Position numbers and translations under genes: made by a program. The notes beneath the pieces are model-generated. The model saw only the letters and a program-made list of their open reading frames with translations. It had not been told where the DNA came from and did not search any database. Positions 1 to 7,711 of a stretch of 16,919 nucleotides of DNA are shown piece after piece (the first letter of the stretch is position 1; each line of letters starts with the position of its first letter). The DNA comes from JBBDWJ01 sp040902925 (GTDB lineage: Bacteria; Acidobacteriota; Terriglobia; Bryobacterales; UBA6623), in NCBI GenBank assembly GCA_040902925.1, contig JBBDWJ010000252.1, positions 1 through 16,919 of the forward strand, written 5' to 3'.

Positions 1-27
1 GATTGATTCCCCACCGGTTATCGGCCA

Positions 28-702
28 GTGAGAGATTTTAGCCGGACAGCAGTGATATCGGACAATCTCGGCACGCAGATCGACGGGCTGGGGCACATCA
101 CCACCGGCGCGGACAACCACTGGTACAACGGCTTCAAGGAGGCTGAGTGGGGCGGCGACTTCGGCATCCGCAAGGCCGACGCCGACGGCATTCCGCCTGT
201 GATCGGGCGCGGCGTGCTGATCGATGTCGCCGCAATGAAAGGAGTCGATGCGCTGCCCTCGAATTTCCCGATCACCTCCAAGGAACTCCGCGCCGCCCTC
301 GATGCGCAAAAGATGGACGTCGAGCCAGGCGATATCGTCATGATCCGCACCGGCACGCTGCGCTACTGGGGCGAGAACGGCTCCGACCACGCGAAGATCG
401 CCGAGCATGACTCCGCCGGCCTTACTTTGGAAGGTGCCAAATGGCTCGTCGAGCAAAAGGGGGCCGTCCTGGTCGGCGCCGACACCAGCGGTGTCGAATG
501 CGGCAGCGACCCGGCGCTGCCCGGCGCGGTGAACCCGGTTCATGAGTACTTGCTTGTCGAGCAAGGTGTCCATCTCGGCGAATTCCACAACCTCGAAGGG
601 CTGTCTCGCGACAAGGTTTACCGCTTTACCTATATCGCGATGACCAATCGGCTCAAGGGGACCGTCGCGGGTACCGCAATGCGGCCGATCGCAATTCAAT
701 AG
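28..702 (+). CDS. Cyclase-family (kynurenine formamidase-like) metal hydrolase, N-terminally incomplete
   Basis: The 224 visible residues match the Cyclase family (Pfam PF04199), metal-dependent hydrolases that open or close amides and lactones. The metal-binding region normally reads H-x-G-T-H-x-D-x-x-x-H. Here it is NLGTQIDGLGH (residues 13-23), with Gln in place of the second His, as I recall for one subgroup that also shares the downstream YNGF segment and the VLIDVAAMKGVD segment. The C-terminal half (GVHLGEFHNLEGL, KVYRFTYIAMTN) is also typical. Family members are usually about 250-330 residues, so roughly 80 N-terminal residues are missing. The GTG at 28 has no visible ribosome binding site, and an in-frame TGA lies at 4-6. 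The true start is therefore outside the window, with a frameshift or stop near the edge, or the gene is truncated. The substrate is unknown; a lactone or amide of the local sugar-acid pathway is possible but unproven. Confidence 0.72.
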   Translation: MRDFSRTAVISDNLGTQIDGLGHITTGADNHWYNGFKEAEWGGDFGIRKADADGIPPVIGRGVLIDVAAMKGVDALPSNFPITSKELRAALDAQKMDVEPGDIVMIRTGTLRYWGENGSDHAKIAEHDSAGLTLEGAKWLVEQKGAVLVGADTSGVECGSDPALPGAVNPVHEYLLVEQGVHLGEFHNLEGLSRDKVYRFTYIAMTNRLKGTVAGTAMRPIAIQ

Positions 703-1102
703 TTGTCCGGCCGGCCTGCGGGGACGAGATTCATCCCAGATCCGAAACCGGCTTTCCCAGAACCGGACAGCGTGGGATCTTGTTTTCTCTTTTTAATTCA
801 GAGGCTTAGGCAGCGCCGTGGGCGCGGTGCTCGGTGTGCATCTCTTTGGACGCCCATCGAGTGGAGGTGTGCCGTGAAATGGTCTGGCAAGATGCTCGCT
901 CCTGACAGCGCAAGCGGAGCGCCAGCTCCGGGTGGACGGCCGCGATCGTCGTTGGGCGTTTCAGCCTCGTCGGGGCGGCCAACTGGAAGAAGTGCCGGTA
1001 GGTGGAGGCAAGGACTGGCCGCAGCTCTGGCAAGCCTCCCTTGGTGAGGCCTCGAGTGTGTGCTGAACGATCACGCTGAGAAGCTTTGCCGCTACGCGGC
1101 GA
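703..1102. other. Intergenic stretch without a convincing gene
   Basis: Open frames exist on both strands (703-1047 plus, 806-1186 minus), but their translations are rich in Arg, Pro, Ser and Gly, show no recognisable fold and lack ribosome binding sites, so I treat them as non-coding. A weak inverted repeat (ATCCCA at 733-738 and TGGGAT at 773-778) is followed by a T-rich run at 779-792. This could end transcription of the cyclase gene, but the 34-nt loop makes it a poor intrinsic terminator. A short GCCGC/GCGGC hairpin lies at 1088-1100, just before the palindrome cluster. Confidence 0.5.
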
Positions 1103-1126
1103 GGGACAGGCGAGAGCGGCCGTCCC
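1103..1126. repeat. Degenerate palindrome, first member of the repeat cluster
   Basis: GGGAC (1103-1107) pairs with GTCCC (1122-1126) around an imperfect GC-rich interior. It resembles the better-conserved palindromes that follow within 5 bp and may be a decayed copy or a third type. This is a weak call. Confidence 0.3.
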
Positions 1127-1130
1127 TACT

Positions 1131-1154
1131 GGGACAGACAGGATTGTCTGTCCC
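1131..1154. repeat. REP-like palindrome, type A, copy 1
   Basis: Arms GGGACAGACA (1131-1140) and TGTCTGTCCC (1145-1154) are perfect reverse complements with a 4-nt GGAT loop. The same unit recurs at 1201-1224 and, with slight changes, at 12080-12102 and 12160-12182. All copies lie between genes, as expected for REP/BIME-type elements. Confidence 0.85.
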
Positions 1155-1176
1155 CTAGAGTTTGGCCCTTTTCGTG

Positions 1177-1198
1177 GCACAGGCAATCTTGCCTGTGC
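1177..1198. repeat. REP-like palindrome, type B, copy 1
   Basis: Arms GCACAGGCAA (1177-1186) and TTGCCTGTGC (1189-1198) are perfect reverse complements around a 2-nt TC loop. A near copy lies at 3762-3783. It sits between two type A copies, giving an A-B-A composite. Confidence 0.85.
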
Positions 1199-1200
1199 TT

Positions 1201-1224
1201 GGGACAGACAGGATTGTCTGTCCC
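1201..1224. repeat. REP-like palindrome, type A, copy 2
   Basis: This unit is identical over 24 bp to the one at 1131-1154 and in the same orientation. It ends only 4 bp before the ribosome binding site (GGAG at 1229-1232) of the permease gene. If transcribed, its hairpin would stand immediately upstream of that site. Confidence 0.85.
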
Positions 1225-1239
1225 ACTCGGAGCGAATCT

Positions 1240-3759
1240 ATGACGAACATTTTTGGCGATTTGCGCTATGCACTGCGGATGTTTGCCCGTAACCCCGGCT
1301 TCACGGCGGTGGCGGTGTTGTCGCTGGCGCTCGGCATCGGCGCGAATACAGCCATCTTTACGCTGCTCGACGCCATCGTGCTCAAAATGCTGCCAGTCGA
1401 GGAACCCGAGCGATTGGCGGTCTTCGGGCAAGGCATGGGCCGCGGATTCAACGGCTCAGACGACCCCGTAACCCGCTCGAACGCGCTTTATTCCCACCCG
1501 CTCTATCGGGACCTCCGCGACGGCAACGGAATTTTCGAGACCATCGCAGCGATCGGCAGCATCGATTTCACGGTCTACGTTCGCGACCCGGATGCACCTT
1601 CGGGAACTCTCCCCGAGGCGGCCGACGCCCGCCTAGTGAGCGGCAATTACTTCGAAGTTCTCGGCGTCCGGCCGGCGCTCGGCCGCGCCATTCACTCCGA
1701 CGATGATAAGACCGGCGGTGCAAGCCAGGTCATTGTGCTGAGTCACGGTTATTGGCAGCGCCGCTTCGCATCCGATCCCAACATCGTGGGACGCAATCTG
1801 CTGGTCAACGGGCAATCCTACGCGGTAATCGGCGTCGCCCCAAAAGGTTTCCGCGGCGAGACGGTGGGCTGGGACCCCGATATGTGGACGCCGCTGGCGA
1901 TGCAGGCCGAGATCAGCCGCATGGAGCCGATGCTCGAGGACCGCGAAATGAGCTTTCTGCTGCTGGTCGGCCGCCTGAAGCCGGGCGTAGACGTGCAGCA
2001 GGCCTCCGCCGCGATGACGCTCCACTTCCAGCAGGCCTTGCGCGCCGAAGCCGGCGGCGAGTTGTCGCCTGAGCGCGAGCAAAGGCTCGCCGAAAGACGC
2101 GTCGAGATCACGCCTGGTCACGAAGCCCTTTCGGTGCTGCGCAGGGAAGCTCGAGCCCCGCTGTTTCTGCTGATGTCGGTCGTCGCCCTGGTACTTCTGA
2201 TCGCCTGCGCCAACGTCGCCAATCTGATGTTGGCTCGAGCCGCGTCGCGCCGCAAGGAAATCGGCGTGCGACTCGCGCTCGGCGCCGGCCGCGGCCGCCT
2301 CATCCGGCAACTGCTCACTGAAAGTCTGCTGCTCTCCATTACCGGCGGAATCATTGGTCTGATGCTGGCGCCGTGGGCGATGCATCTGCTGGTGAGCATG
2401 GTCTATGGAGGCGAGCAAACCCTTCCGCTGGATCTTGATCCCAACCCGCGCGTTCTTGGTTTCACTTGCGCAATTTCCCTGCTGACCGGAGTGCTGTTTG
2501 GGCTGGCCCCGGCGCTGCGATCGACGCGCCTCGACCTGGCGCCGACGCTAAAAGTCAATGCTCGCGGCACGATCGGCGAACCCTCGCGGTTCGGTTTGAG
2601 CAAGAGTCTCGTCGTGGCGCAGGTCGCGGTTTCGCTTGTACTCATGGTCGGCGCAGGCCTGTTCATCGGCAGCCTTCAGAACCTGCGCAATCTCGATCTC
2701 GGCTTCCGCCCTGACAACGTGCTCGTGTTTCAGCTCGATCCGCGCGGCGCCGGGTACCAGCAGGAACAGCTTCCACCGCTGTATCGCCGCGTGCTCGACT
2801 CCGTGCGCGCCGTGCCCGGCGTCGAATCGGCGAGCCTGTCGTTTCGTACTTTGTTGAGCGGCGCCAGGCGCAGCGAGAGCGTGGCAGTCGAGGGATATAC
2901 CGCCGAGCGCGACGAGGATAATGCAATCCGCATCATTCACGTCTCGCCGGACTACTTCGAATCCGTAGGAATGACGCTGCTCGAAGGCCGCGCCATCGAC
3001 GACCGCGACCGTGAAGGGAGCGCCCCTATCGTCGTCGTGAACCAGCAATTCGCCGAACGTTATTTCAAAGGCCGCCGCGCCCTGGGGGGCCACATCCGGT
3101 TCGGCGATCTGAGCGCGCCGAGTGCGGAAATCGTGGGCGTCGTCGCCAACGCGAAATACAACGAGATGCGCGAAGACGCGCCCGAAGCGGCCTTCGTGCC
3201 GGTCTTCCAAAGGCCCGAATTCATCGAGTCGCTGGATATCCGGGCCGCCCGCGACCCGGCCGCGCTGACATCCGAGGTGCGCCGTGTGCTGAGCGAAGTG
3301 GATCGTAATCTTCCCATTCGCGAAGTGACGACGCTGCAAGCCCAGGTCGATCGCCGCTTGAGCCCGGAACGATTGGTGGCGACGCTGACAAGCTTTTTCG
3401 GCTTGTTCGCGCTGCTGCTGGCTTCGATCGGGCTATTTGGAGTCATGAGTTACGCCGTCTCCCGCCGCACCAGCGAAATCGGCATCCGCATGGCGCTGGG
3501 CGCCGAAAGCGGCTCGGTTTTGTGGATGGTGCTGCGGGAATCGCTGTGGCTGGTGGTCATCGGAGCGGTAGCGGGCTTGGCTGCATCAGTAGCGAGCACG
3601 CGCCTGGTCGCGGGTTTGCTCTATGAGTTGTCGCCGACCGATCCCGTAGCCTTCACAGCTTCAGCCATGGTGTTGATGGGCGTAGCGGCGATAGCGGCGT
3701 ACATTCCGGCGCGGCGCGCGGCGCGAGTCGATCCGATTGTCGCGCTGCGGTACGAGTAG
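1240..3759 (+). CDS. ADOP-type ABC transporter permease (MacB/FtsX-like, orphan)
   Basis: An 839-residue inner-membrane protein of the acidobacterial duplicated orphan permease class. The N-terminus (DLRYALRMFARNPGF, then the first membrane helix at about 21-45) is characteristic. A first extracytoplasmic MacB-type domain is followed by an FtsX-type three-helix block at about 305-410, with EIGVRLALGAGRG after the first helix. A second membrane helix and MacB domain start at about 452, and a second FtsX block spans about 712-835 with EIGIRMALGAESG. Ending at ARRAARVDPIVALRYE is typical. There is no ATP-binding cassette in the protein or next to it, so the partner ATPase and substrate are unknown; related systems export peptides, lipids or antibiotics. 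The ATG at 1240 is chosen because GGAG (1229-1232) lies 7 nt upstream. A longer frame from 1162 would be translated through the palindromes. The length is normal for the class. Confidence 0.93.
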   Translation: MTNIFGDLRYALRMFARNPGFTAVAVLSLALGIGANTAIFTLLDAIVLKMLPVEEPERLAVFGQGMGRGFNGSDDPVTRSNALYSHPLYRDLRDGNGIFETIAAIGSIDFTVYVRDPDAPSGTLPEAADARLVSGNYFEVLGVRPALGRAIHSDDDKTGGASQVIVLSHGYWQRRFASDPNIVGRNLLVNGQSYAVIGVAPKGFRGETVGWDPDMWTPLAMQAEISRMEPMLEDREMSFLLLVGRLKPGVDVQQASAAMTLHFQQALRAEAGGELSPEREQRLAERRVEITPGHEALSVLRREARAPLFLLMSVVALVLLIACANVANLMLARAASRRKEIGVRLALGAGRGRLIRQLLTESLLLSITGGIIGLMLAPWAMHLLVSMVYGGEQTLPLDLDPNPRVLGFTCAISLLTGVLFGLAPALRSTRLDLAPTLKVNARGTIGEPSRFGLSKSLVVAQVAVSLVLMVGAGLFIGSLQNLRNLDLGFRPDNVLVFQLDPRGAGYQQEQLPPLYRRVLDSVRAVPGVESASLSFRTLLSGARRSESVAVEGYTAERDEDNAIRIIHVSPDYFESVGMTLLEGRAIDDRDREGSAPIVVVNQQFAERYFKGRRALGGHIRFGDLSAPSAEIVGVVANAKYNEMREDAPEAAFVPVFQRPEFIESLDIRAARDPAALTSEVRRVLSEVDRNLPIREVTTLQAQVDRRLSPERLVATLTSFFGLFALLLASIGLFGVMSYAVSRRTSEIGIRMALGAESGSVLWMVLRESLWLVVIGAVAGLAASVASTRLVAGLLYELSPTDPVAFTASAMVLMGVAAIAAYIPARRAARVDPIVALRYE

Positions 3760-3761
3760 TG

Positions 3762-3783
3762 GCACAGGCAATCCTGCCTGTGC
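3762..3783. repeat. REP-like palindrome, type B, copy 2
   Basis: Arms GCACAGGCA (3762-3770) and TGCCTGTGC (3775-3783) flank an ATCC loop, starting 2 bp after the permease stop codon. The sequence matches the type B unit at 1177-1198 apart from the centre. It could serve as a 3' stabilising hairpin or weak terminator for the permease transcript, though only short T runs follow. Confidence 0.8.
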
Positions 3784-3807
3784 TTCTCCTCGCCGTTTCA
3801 GGCGTGA

Positions 3808-3827
3808 GACCGGCAATAGCGCCGGTC
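3808..3827. repeat. Short palindrome downstream of the permease
   Basis: GACCGGC (3808-3814) and GCCGGTC (3821-3827) form a 7-bp stem with a 6-nt loop (AATAGC), 24 bp after the type B palindrome. It may be a further member of the repeat set or part of the transcript end. No strong T tract follows. Confidence 0.5.
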
Positions 3828-3977
3828 CCTTCTGATCAACACTTCAGTGGCTGGCCCGCGGTCTTTGTGTTGGCATCGCTCCTGCGATTCTCACTGGAGG
3901 CATCGATTGACAGCCAGAGCCAGATCTTCGCCTCGCCCGACGCAACACGCCGTTAGTACAATGGACCATTGAGGTGC

Positions 3978-5000
3978 ATGTTGAAATCCCGATTCCATCG
4001 TCTCTGCGTGTGTGTGTCAGTCCTGATCGCGGTGGCCTCTCAAGTCGCGCCGGCACAGAGCCCATCCATCGGGTCCGTCGCCCGTCATACTTTCGCCGAT
4101 CTGTTAAAAATCCCCGTTGAGAACCCGCAAGTCAAAGTGACGGTTAACAGCACGCGGGAAGAGGACGGGCTCGTAATCGAAGACGTCTCGTGGGAGTCGC
4201 TCGACGGCGAAATCGTCCCGGCGTTTGTGATGCGCCCGGCGAAAGCGACAGGACGGCTGCCCGCAATCGTCGCGGTGCACGGCAGCGGGGGCAGCCGCGA
4301 AGCGATGTCCACCACCGAGTTTGGCGTGGGGCCGTGGCAGCGGGCCGGTGACGGCAAACCGCACAATCGGCTGTTGGGTTGGGCTCGGGAGCTGGCCCGC
4401 CGCGGGTATCTGACGCTCGCCATCACACAGCGCGGACTCGACCGCCGTACGCCAGCGATCAATACGCAATCGAACGCGCTGCTTGTGCGCGGGCGTACCG
4501 GCATGGGTGCGGTGCTGTATGAAATCCGCCAGGGGCTGACGTATCTAGAAGGGCGGCCTGATGTGGACGCGGCGCGTATCGGCGCGACGGGATTGTCATT
4601 CGGCGGCATTACCGCCTTCTACACGTGGCTACTCGACGATCGCGTTGCGGCCGCGGCGCCGATCTGCGGCGGCGTTGGGTCCATCGATGTTTTCATCGAG
4701 CAGGGCAGCCTCGGCTATCACGGCACCTATTGGTGGGTACCCGGGATGCTGGAAAAAGGTGACCAGGCCGACTTTGCGGCCGCCATGGCGCCGCGTCCGC
4801 TGATGGTCTGGGCGCCTACAGAAGACATCGGCATGCCCAAGGCCGGCGTCGACAGGTTCGCCAGCATCGTGCGTCCGGCCTACGAAAACGCCGGTAAACC
4901 AGACGCGCTAGTTATTCATCAACAACCTGGCGAGCACACTTTCTCGATGGAAGCTTTTGACGCCATGGCGCGGTTTTTCCAGACTCACCTTGGCCGCTGA
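3978..5000 (+). CDS. Secreted alpha/beta hydrolase (dienelactone hydrolase/acetyl xylan esterase-like)
   Basis: A 340-residue protein with a Sec-type signal peptide: basic MLKSRFHR, a hydrophobic core at about 9-21, and probable cleavage after VAPA (residue 26). The alpha/beta hydrolase fold follows. VAVHGSGGS (His101) forms the oxyanion-hole strand-loop, the nucleophile elbow is GLSFGG with Ser207, the acid is probably Asp283 in PTEDIGMP, and the catalytic His is 320 in GEHTFS. Together these form a complete Ser-Asp-His triad. The protein probably works in the periplasm or outside the cell as an esterase or peptidase-like hydrolase; the substrate cannot be read from sequence. The ATG at 3978 has GAGG only 3 nt upstream. 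In-frame TTG codons at 3969 and 3981 are alternatives, the latter with better spacing, so the exact start is uncertain by a few residues. It is convergent with the next gene, with a 23-bp gap and no clear terminator. Confidence 0.85.
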   Translation: MLKSRFHRLCVCVSVLIAVASQVAPAQSPSIGSVARHTFADLLKIPVENPQVKVTVNSTREEDGLVIEDVSWESLDGEIVPAFVMRPAKATGRLPAIVAVHGSGGSREAMSTTEFGVGPWQRAGDGKPHNRLLGWARELARRGYLTLAITQRGLDRRTPAINTQSNALLVRGRTGMGAVLYEIRQGLTYLEGRPDVDAARIGATGLSFGGITAFYTWLLDDRVAAAAPICGGVGSIDVFIEQGSLGYHGTYWWVPGMLEKGDQADFAAAMAPRPLMVWAPTEDIGMPKAGVDRFASIVRPAYENAGKPDALVIHQQPGEHTFSMEAFDAMARFFQTHLGR

Positions 5001-5023
5001 GTTGGAATCCTAGTCGCTCGCGA

Positions 5024-6007
5024 TCACAAGTCGTTTTCGCCGATCTCGATCATTGCTTTGACGAGGTTGGGACGCTGCTGTAGCGCCGCGAAATCTTTCG
5101 GGATATCCTGCAGCGCTAGCCGGTCGGTAATCCAAGGCGAAGTGTCGATCTTGCCCTCTTCGATCATTTGAATGATCCGCGGGAACGCAAAGCAGCTATT
5201 GCGGCTGGAAAGCACCGTCATCTCCCGGCGATGGAACAGCGGGTCTTCAAAGGAAATTCGCCCCAGGACCAGTCCAACGAAAACGAGCCGCCCCGCGGGG
5301 GCGACGTATTCAAAGGCCGCTTCCATGGCTTTGCTGTTGCCCGTCGCATCGAAGACCACTCCGGACGGTTCGTCCGGCGGGCTCGCGAAAGTTTCGACTC
5401 CCAGCTTTTCAACAAACGCGCGGCGCGCCGCGCTGAGCTCGAGAACGCGGACATTGGCGCCGCGCGCCATCGCGAACTGCGTGACAGCCAGCCCGATGGG
5501 TCCCGCGCCGACGACCAGGGCTTCCTCTCCAGCCTCGATACCGCTGCGCTCGACTGCGTGAAAACCAATGCCGAGAGTTTCGACCAGCGCCAGTTGGTCG
5601 AGCGAAAGTTTTTCAGACTTGTGGAGTAGCTCGACCGGAACACGAAAATACGACTGCATACCGCCGTCGATGTGGACGCCGAACACCTTGAGGCTTGCGC
5701 AGCAGTTCGGCCGCTTTAGACGGCACGCCCGGCACTGCCCGCAACTCAGGTAGGGCTCGATGGCGCAACGGTCGCCCACCGCAATTCCCCGGTCGTTCGC
5801 GGGCGCCTCGACGACTTCCACACCAAGCTCGTGCCCCAGCACTCGCGGGTAGCTGAAGAAGGGCTGGTTGCCCGCGAAGGCATGCAGGTCGGTGCCGCAA
5901 ACGCCGATCCGATGGACTCGGACGAGGGCCTCGCCGTCCCCGGCTTTGGGCCGATCGGCTTGCTGCTCCCGGAATTCGCCGGGTTCTTTAAGAACAATTT
6001 GACGCAT
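5024..6007 (-). CDS. Zinc-dependent alcohol dehydrogenase, L-galactonate oxidoreductase (YjjN/LgoD)-like
   Basis: A 327-residue medium-chain dehydrogenase that oxidises a secondary alcohol, probably of a sugar or sugar acid, with NAD(P). The catalytic zinc ligands are Cys37 (GVCGTD), His59 and Glu60 (GHE). The structural zinc is held by Cys89, Cys92, Cys95 and Cys103 (C-x2-C-x2-C-x7-C). The Rossmann nucleotide-binding loop is VVGAGPIGLAV. The segment GNQPFFSYPRVLGHE and the later VFGVHIDGGMQSY closely resemble my recollection of E. coli YjjN (LgoD). This points to an L-galactonate, L-gulonate or deoxysugar-acid substrate rather than a simple alcohol. The start is ATG at 6007-6005, giving the usual MRQIVLKEPGEF first strand; the open frame continues to 6433, but that part lies opposite the next gene. 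Upstream Shine-Dalgarno support is weak (GAAGA). Divergent from the membrane protein gene, with a shared 213-bp intergenic region. Confidence 0.88.
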   Translation of the reverse strand: MRQIVLKEPGEFREQQADRPKAGDGEALVRVHRIGVCGTDLHAFAGNQPFFSYPRVLGHELGVEVVEAPANDRGIAVGDRCAIEPYLSCGQCRACRLKRPNCCASLKVFGVHIDGGMQSYFRVPVELLHKSEKLSLDQLALVETLGIGFHAVERSGIEAGEEALVVGAGPIGLAVTQFAMARGANVRVLELSAARRAFVEKLGVETFASPPDEPSGVVFDATGNSKAMEAAFEYVAPAGRLVFVGLVLGRISFEDPLFHRREMTVLSSRNSCFAFPRIIQMIEEGKIDTSPWITDRLALQDIPKDFAALQQRPNLVKAMIEIGENDL

Positions 6008-6220
6008 TGGATTCTTCAAGTAGGTGCAATAGCCGCAGGCGGCAACGAACGCGAGTTCCCATTCTACTATCGGGACGCCCGCCCAAGTCTCGACAAGCCC
6101 GATCCCGCCGCGGGATTGGCGAAGTCCGTCGGGCGAGCCCGCCGGGGCTGAATACCTCTGGCCATGTTCATGGCCGCCGTGCTTGAATGAATAGCTCTCG
6201 CCGGACAAGGCACGGGTCGG

Positions 6221-7651
6221 ATGCCACAACAGCGCAAATACGGAACGGTCCAGCCGGGAATTCAGTGGGGCCTGTTCACCCTTCGCATTCCCTTTGTTCA
6301 CGTCAAGCCGGAATGGCCCGAGGTGATTCAGGGCTTCATGGTGGCGGGCGCGACGGGTCTCGCGGTCGTGCCGCTCTATCAGGAATATTTCGGGATGGAC
6401 TTCGAGACCGCGGTGGCGTTGTCCGTCGTGCAATCGATGTGGATCTACTCGGCGTTTATCCTGTTCGGCGATCCCTACTGCCCGGGATGGCTGACGCCGG
6501 CGCTACCGTTGGTGCTTCGCGATGCCATCGCTTTCGCGACCGTCGATGAGCGCATCGACTTCGTGATTGCCGTGCTGTTGCTCGTTGGGTCAATTTTCTT
6601 GCTGTTCGGGATGACCGGCCTCGGCCAGGCATTTCTTCGGGCGGTTCCCCGCGCGTTAAAAGCGGCGATCATTCTCGGCGCGGGCCTCAGCGCAATCTAT
6701 GGCGAGTTTATTCCCCGTTCCGGCGGCCGGCCTTCGCGCATCGATGCGTTTACGATCTCGATTCTTGTGGCTGTCGGCGTGACGTTGGTGCTGATGTTTT
6801 CCGTACCGCTCGAGCGTTGGAGGGTACGCTTCCGTTGGTTCTCTCTGGTCGCTTCGCTCGGCATCGCGCCGGGCTTCTTTCTCGCAATGATAGTTGGCCC
6901 TTGGGCTGGAGAAATCACGTACACCGCGTTCCGCGAGTCATTCTATTCGCCCGAAACGGGAGCCTGGGCCTTCGGCTTCGGCAACGTTTTGTTCCTGCCG
7001 GATTTCGCCGGACTGTGGAACGGCTACAGTCTTTTCGGCCATGGGATGCCGGGCGTCGAGATGTTTGCGAGGGCGCTGCCCATCGCCCTGGCGGCCTACG
7101 TGATCGGATTCGGCGACATCATCACCGGCACGGCGATTTTGAGGGATGCGGCGGCGAAACGGCCTGACGAGGTCATCCCGATCAACGAACGGCGCACTCA
7201 CCTCAGTGTGGGATTGCGGAATCTGGGAATTGCTCTCACCGCGGGTCCGTTTTTTCCGCTGCAAGGGCCGCTTTGGACCGGCGCCACCGTGGTGGTCGCC
7301 GAGCGCTATCGCCGCGGCCGCGAGGCCATGGACTCGCTATACGGCGGGGTCTTCAGCTACTACTTCTTCGGTCTTCCGTTCTTCTTTTTTGTGGCGCCAC
7401 TTCTCGAGCTGTTTCGGCCCGTGCTCGATGTCGCTCTTTCGCTGACTTTGATACTGACCGGCTTTGCGTGCTCTTACGTAGCGTTGTCGATGCCACAAGG
7501 CCGTGTCGAGCGCGGACTCATCGTGTTGATCGGCGTGATCATTATGTATTTTTCGACCCTGGTGGGCATCGGAGTGGGGCTTGTTCTGGTCGCGGCGCTG
7601 CTTGGAAAAGCGGCCTGGAGCGACACTGAAAAGCAACACGGCGGTGGGTAG
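6221..7651 (+). CDS. Polytopic membrane protein, probable solute carrier
   Basis: A 476-residue integral membrane protein with roughly 11-13 hydrophobic segments from about residue 35 onward and short charged loops. I do not recognise a characterised family with certainty. Several features fit the inverted-repeat fold of NCS2/SLC23-type permeases: an early helix with GLAVVPLY, then FGDPYCPGW and TPALP, a mid-protein helix with AAYVIGFGDIITGTAIL, and the following GPFFPLQGPLWTG segment. It could belong to an uncharacterised permease family of about this length (DUF3360 comes to mind, unverified). It is transcribed divergently from the sugar-alcohol dehydrogenase, so sugar-acid uptake is possible but is inference from position only. 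The ATG at 6221 has a poor ribosome binding site (GGGTCGG directly adjacent); no better in-frame start is apparent. Confidence 0.6.
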   Translation: MPQQRKYGTVQPGIQWGLFTLRIPFVHVKPEWPEVIQGFMVAGATGLAVVPLYQEYFGMDFETAVALSVVQSMWIYSAFILFGDPYCPGWLTPALPLVLRDAIAFATVDERIDFVIAVLLLVGSIFLLFGMTGLGQAFLRAVPRALKAAIILGAGLSAIYGEFIPRSGGRPSRIDAFTISILVAVGVTLVLMFSVPLERWRVRFRWFSLVASLGIAPGFFLAMIVGPWAGEITYTAFRESFYSPETGAWAFGFGNVLFLPDFAGLWNGYSLFGHGMPGVEMFARALPIALAAYVIGFGDIITGTAILRDAAAKRPDEVIPINERRTHLSVGLRNLGIALTAGPFFPLQGPLWTGATVVVAERYRRGREAMDSLYGGVFSYYFFGLPFFFFVAPLLELFRPVLDVALSLTLILTGFACSYVALSMPQGRVERGLIVLIGVIIMYFSTLVGIGVGLVLVAALLGKAAWSDTEKQHGGG

Positions 7652-7660
7652 CAGGAGTCT

Positions 7661-7681
7661 CCGTAACGGCGAGGCTTACGG
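7661..7681 (+). terminator. Possible intrinsic terminator of the membrane protein gene
   Basis: CCGTAA (7661-7666) and TTACGG (7676-7681) form a 6-bp stem with a 9-nt loop, followed by TTTAAT. It lies 10 bp after the membrane protein stop, in the 60-bp gap between two convergent genes. The stem is short and AT-containing, so termination strength is doubtful. Confidence 0.35.
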
Positions 7682-7711
7682 TTTAATCAGCAAGGTCGAC
7701 GCCCGGAGTAG

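Noticed and set aside
1131..1224. Repeats considered as a CRISPR array
   Set aside because: Only two 24-bp units, themselves perfect palindromes, with another palindrome instead of a unique spacer, and no cas genes. REP-like elements explain them better.
1162..1239. 26-residue N-terminal extension of the permease
   Set aside because: It reads through the type B and type A palindromes; the ATG at 1240 has a proper ribosome binding site and begins with the family's typical first residues.
1633..2418. 261-codon minus-strand ORF inside the permease gene
   Set aside because: Composition is that of an antisense frame of GC-rich coding DNA (Gln/His/Arg/Ala rich), with no family pattern. The plus-strand protein is unmistakable. 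The same holds for 2548-3339.
6008..6433. 142-residue N-terminal extension of the alcohol dehydrogenase
   Set aside because: The extension lies opposite the promoter and start of the membrane protein gene, has no dehydrogenase similarity, and the standard first strand begins at the ATG ending at 6007.
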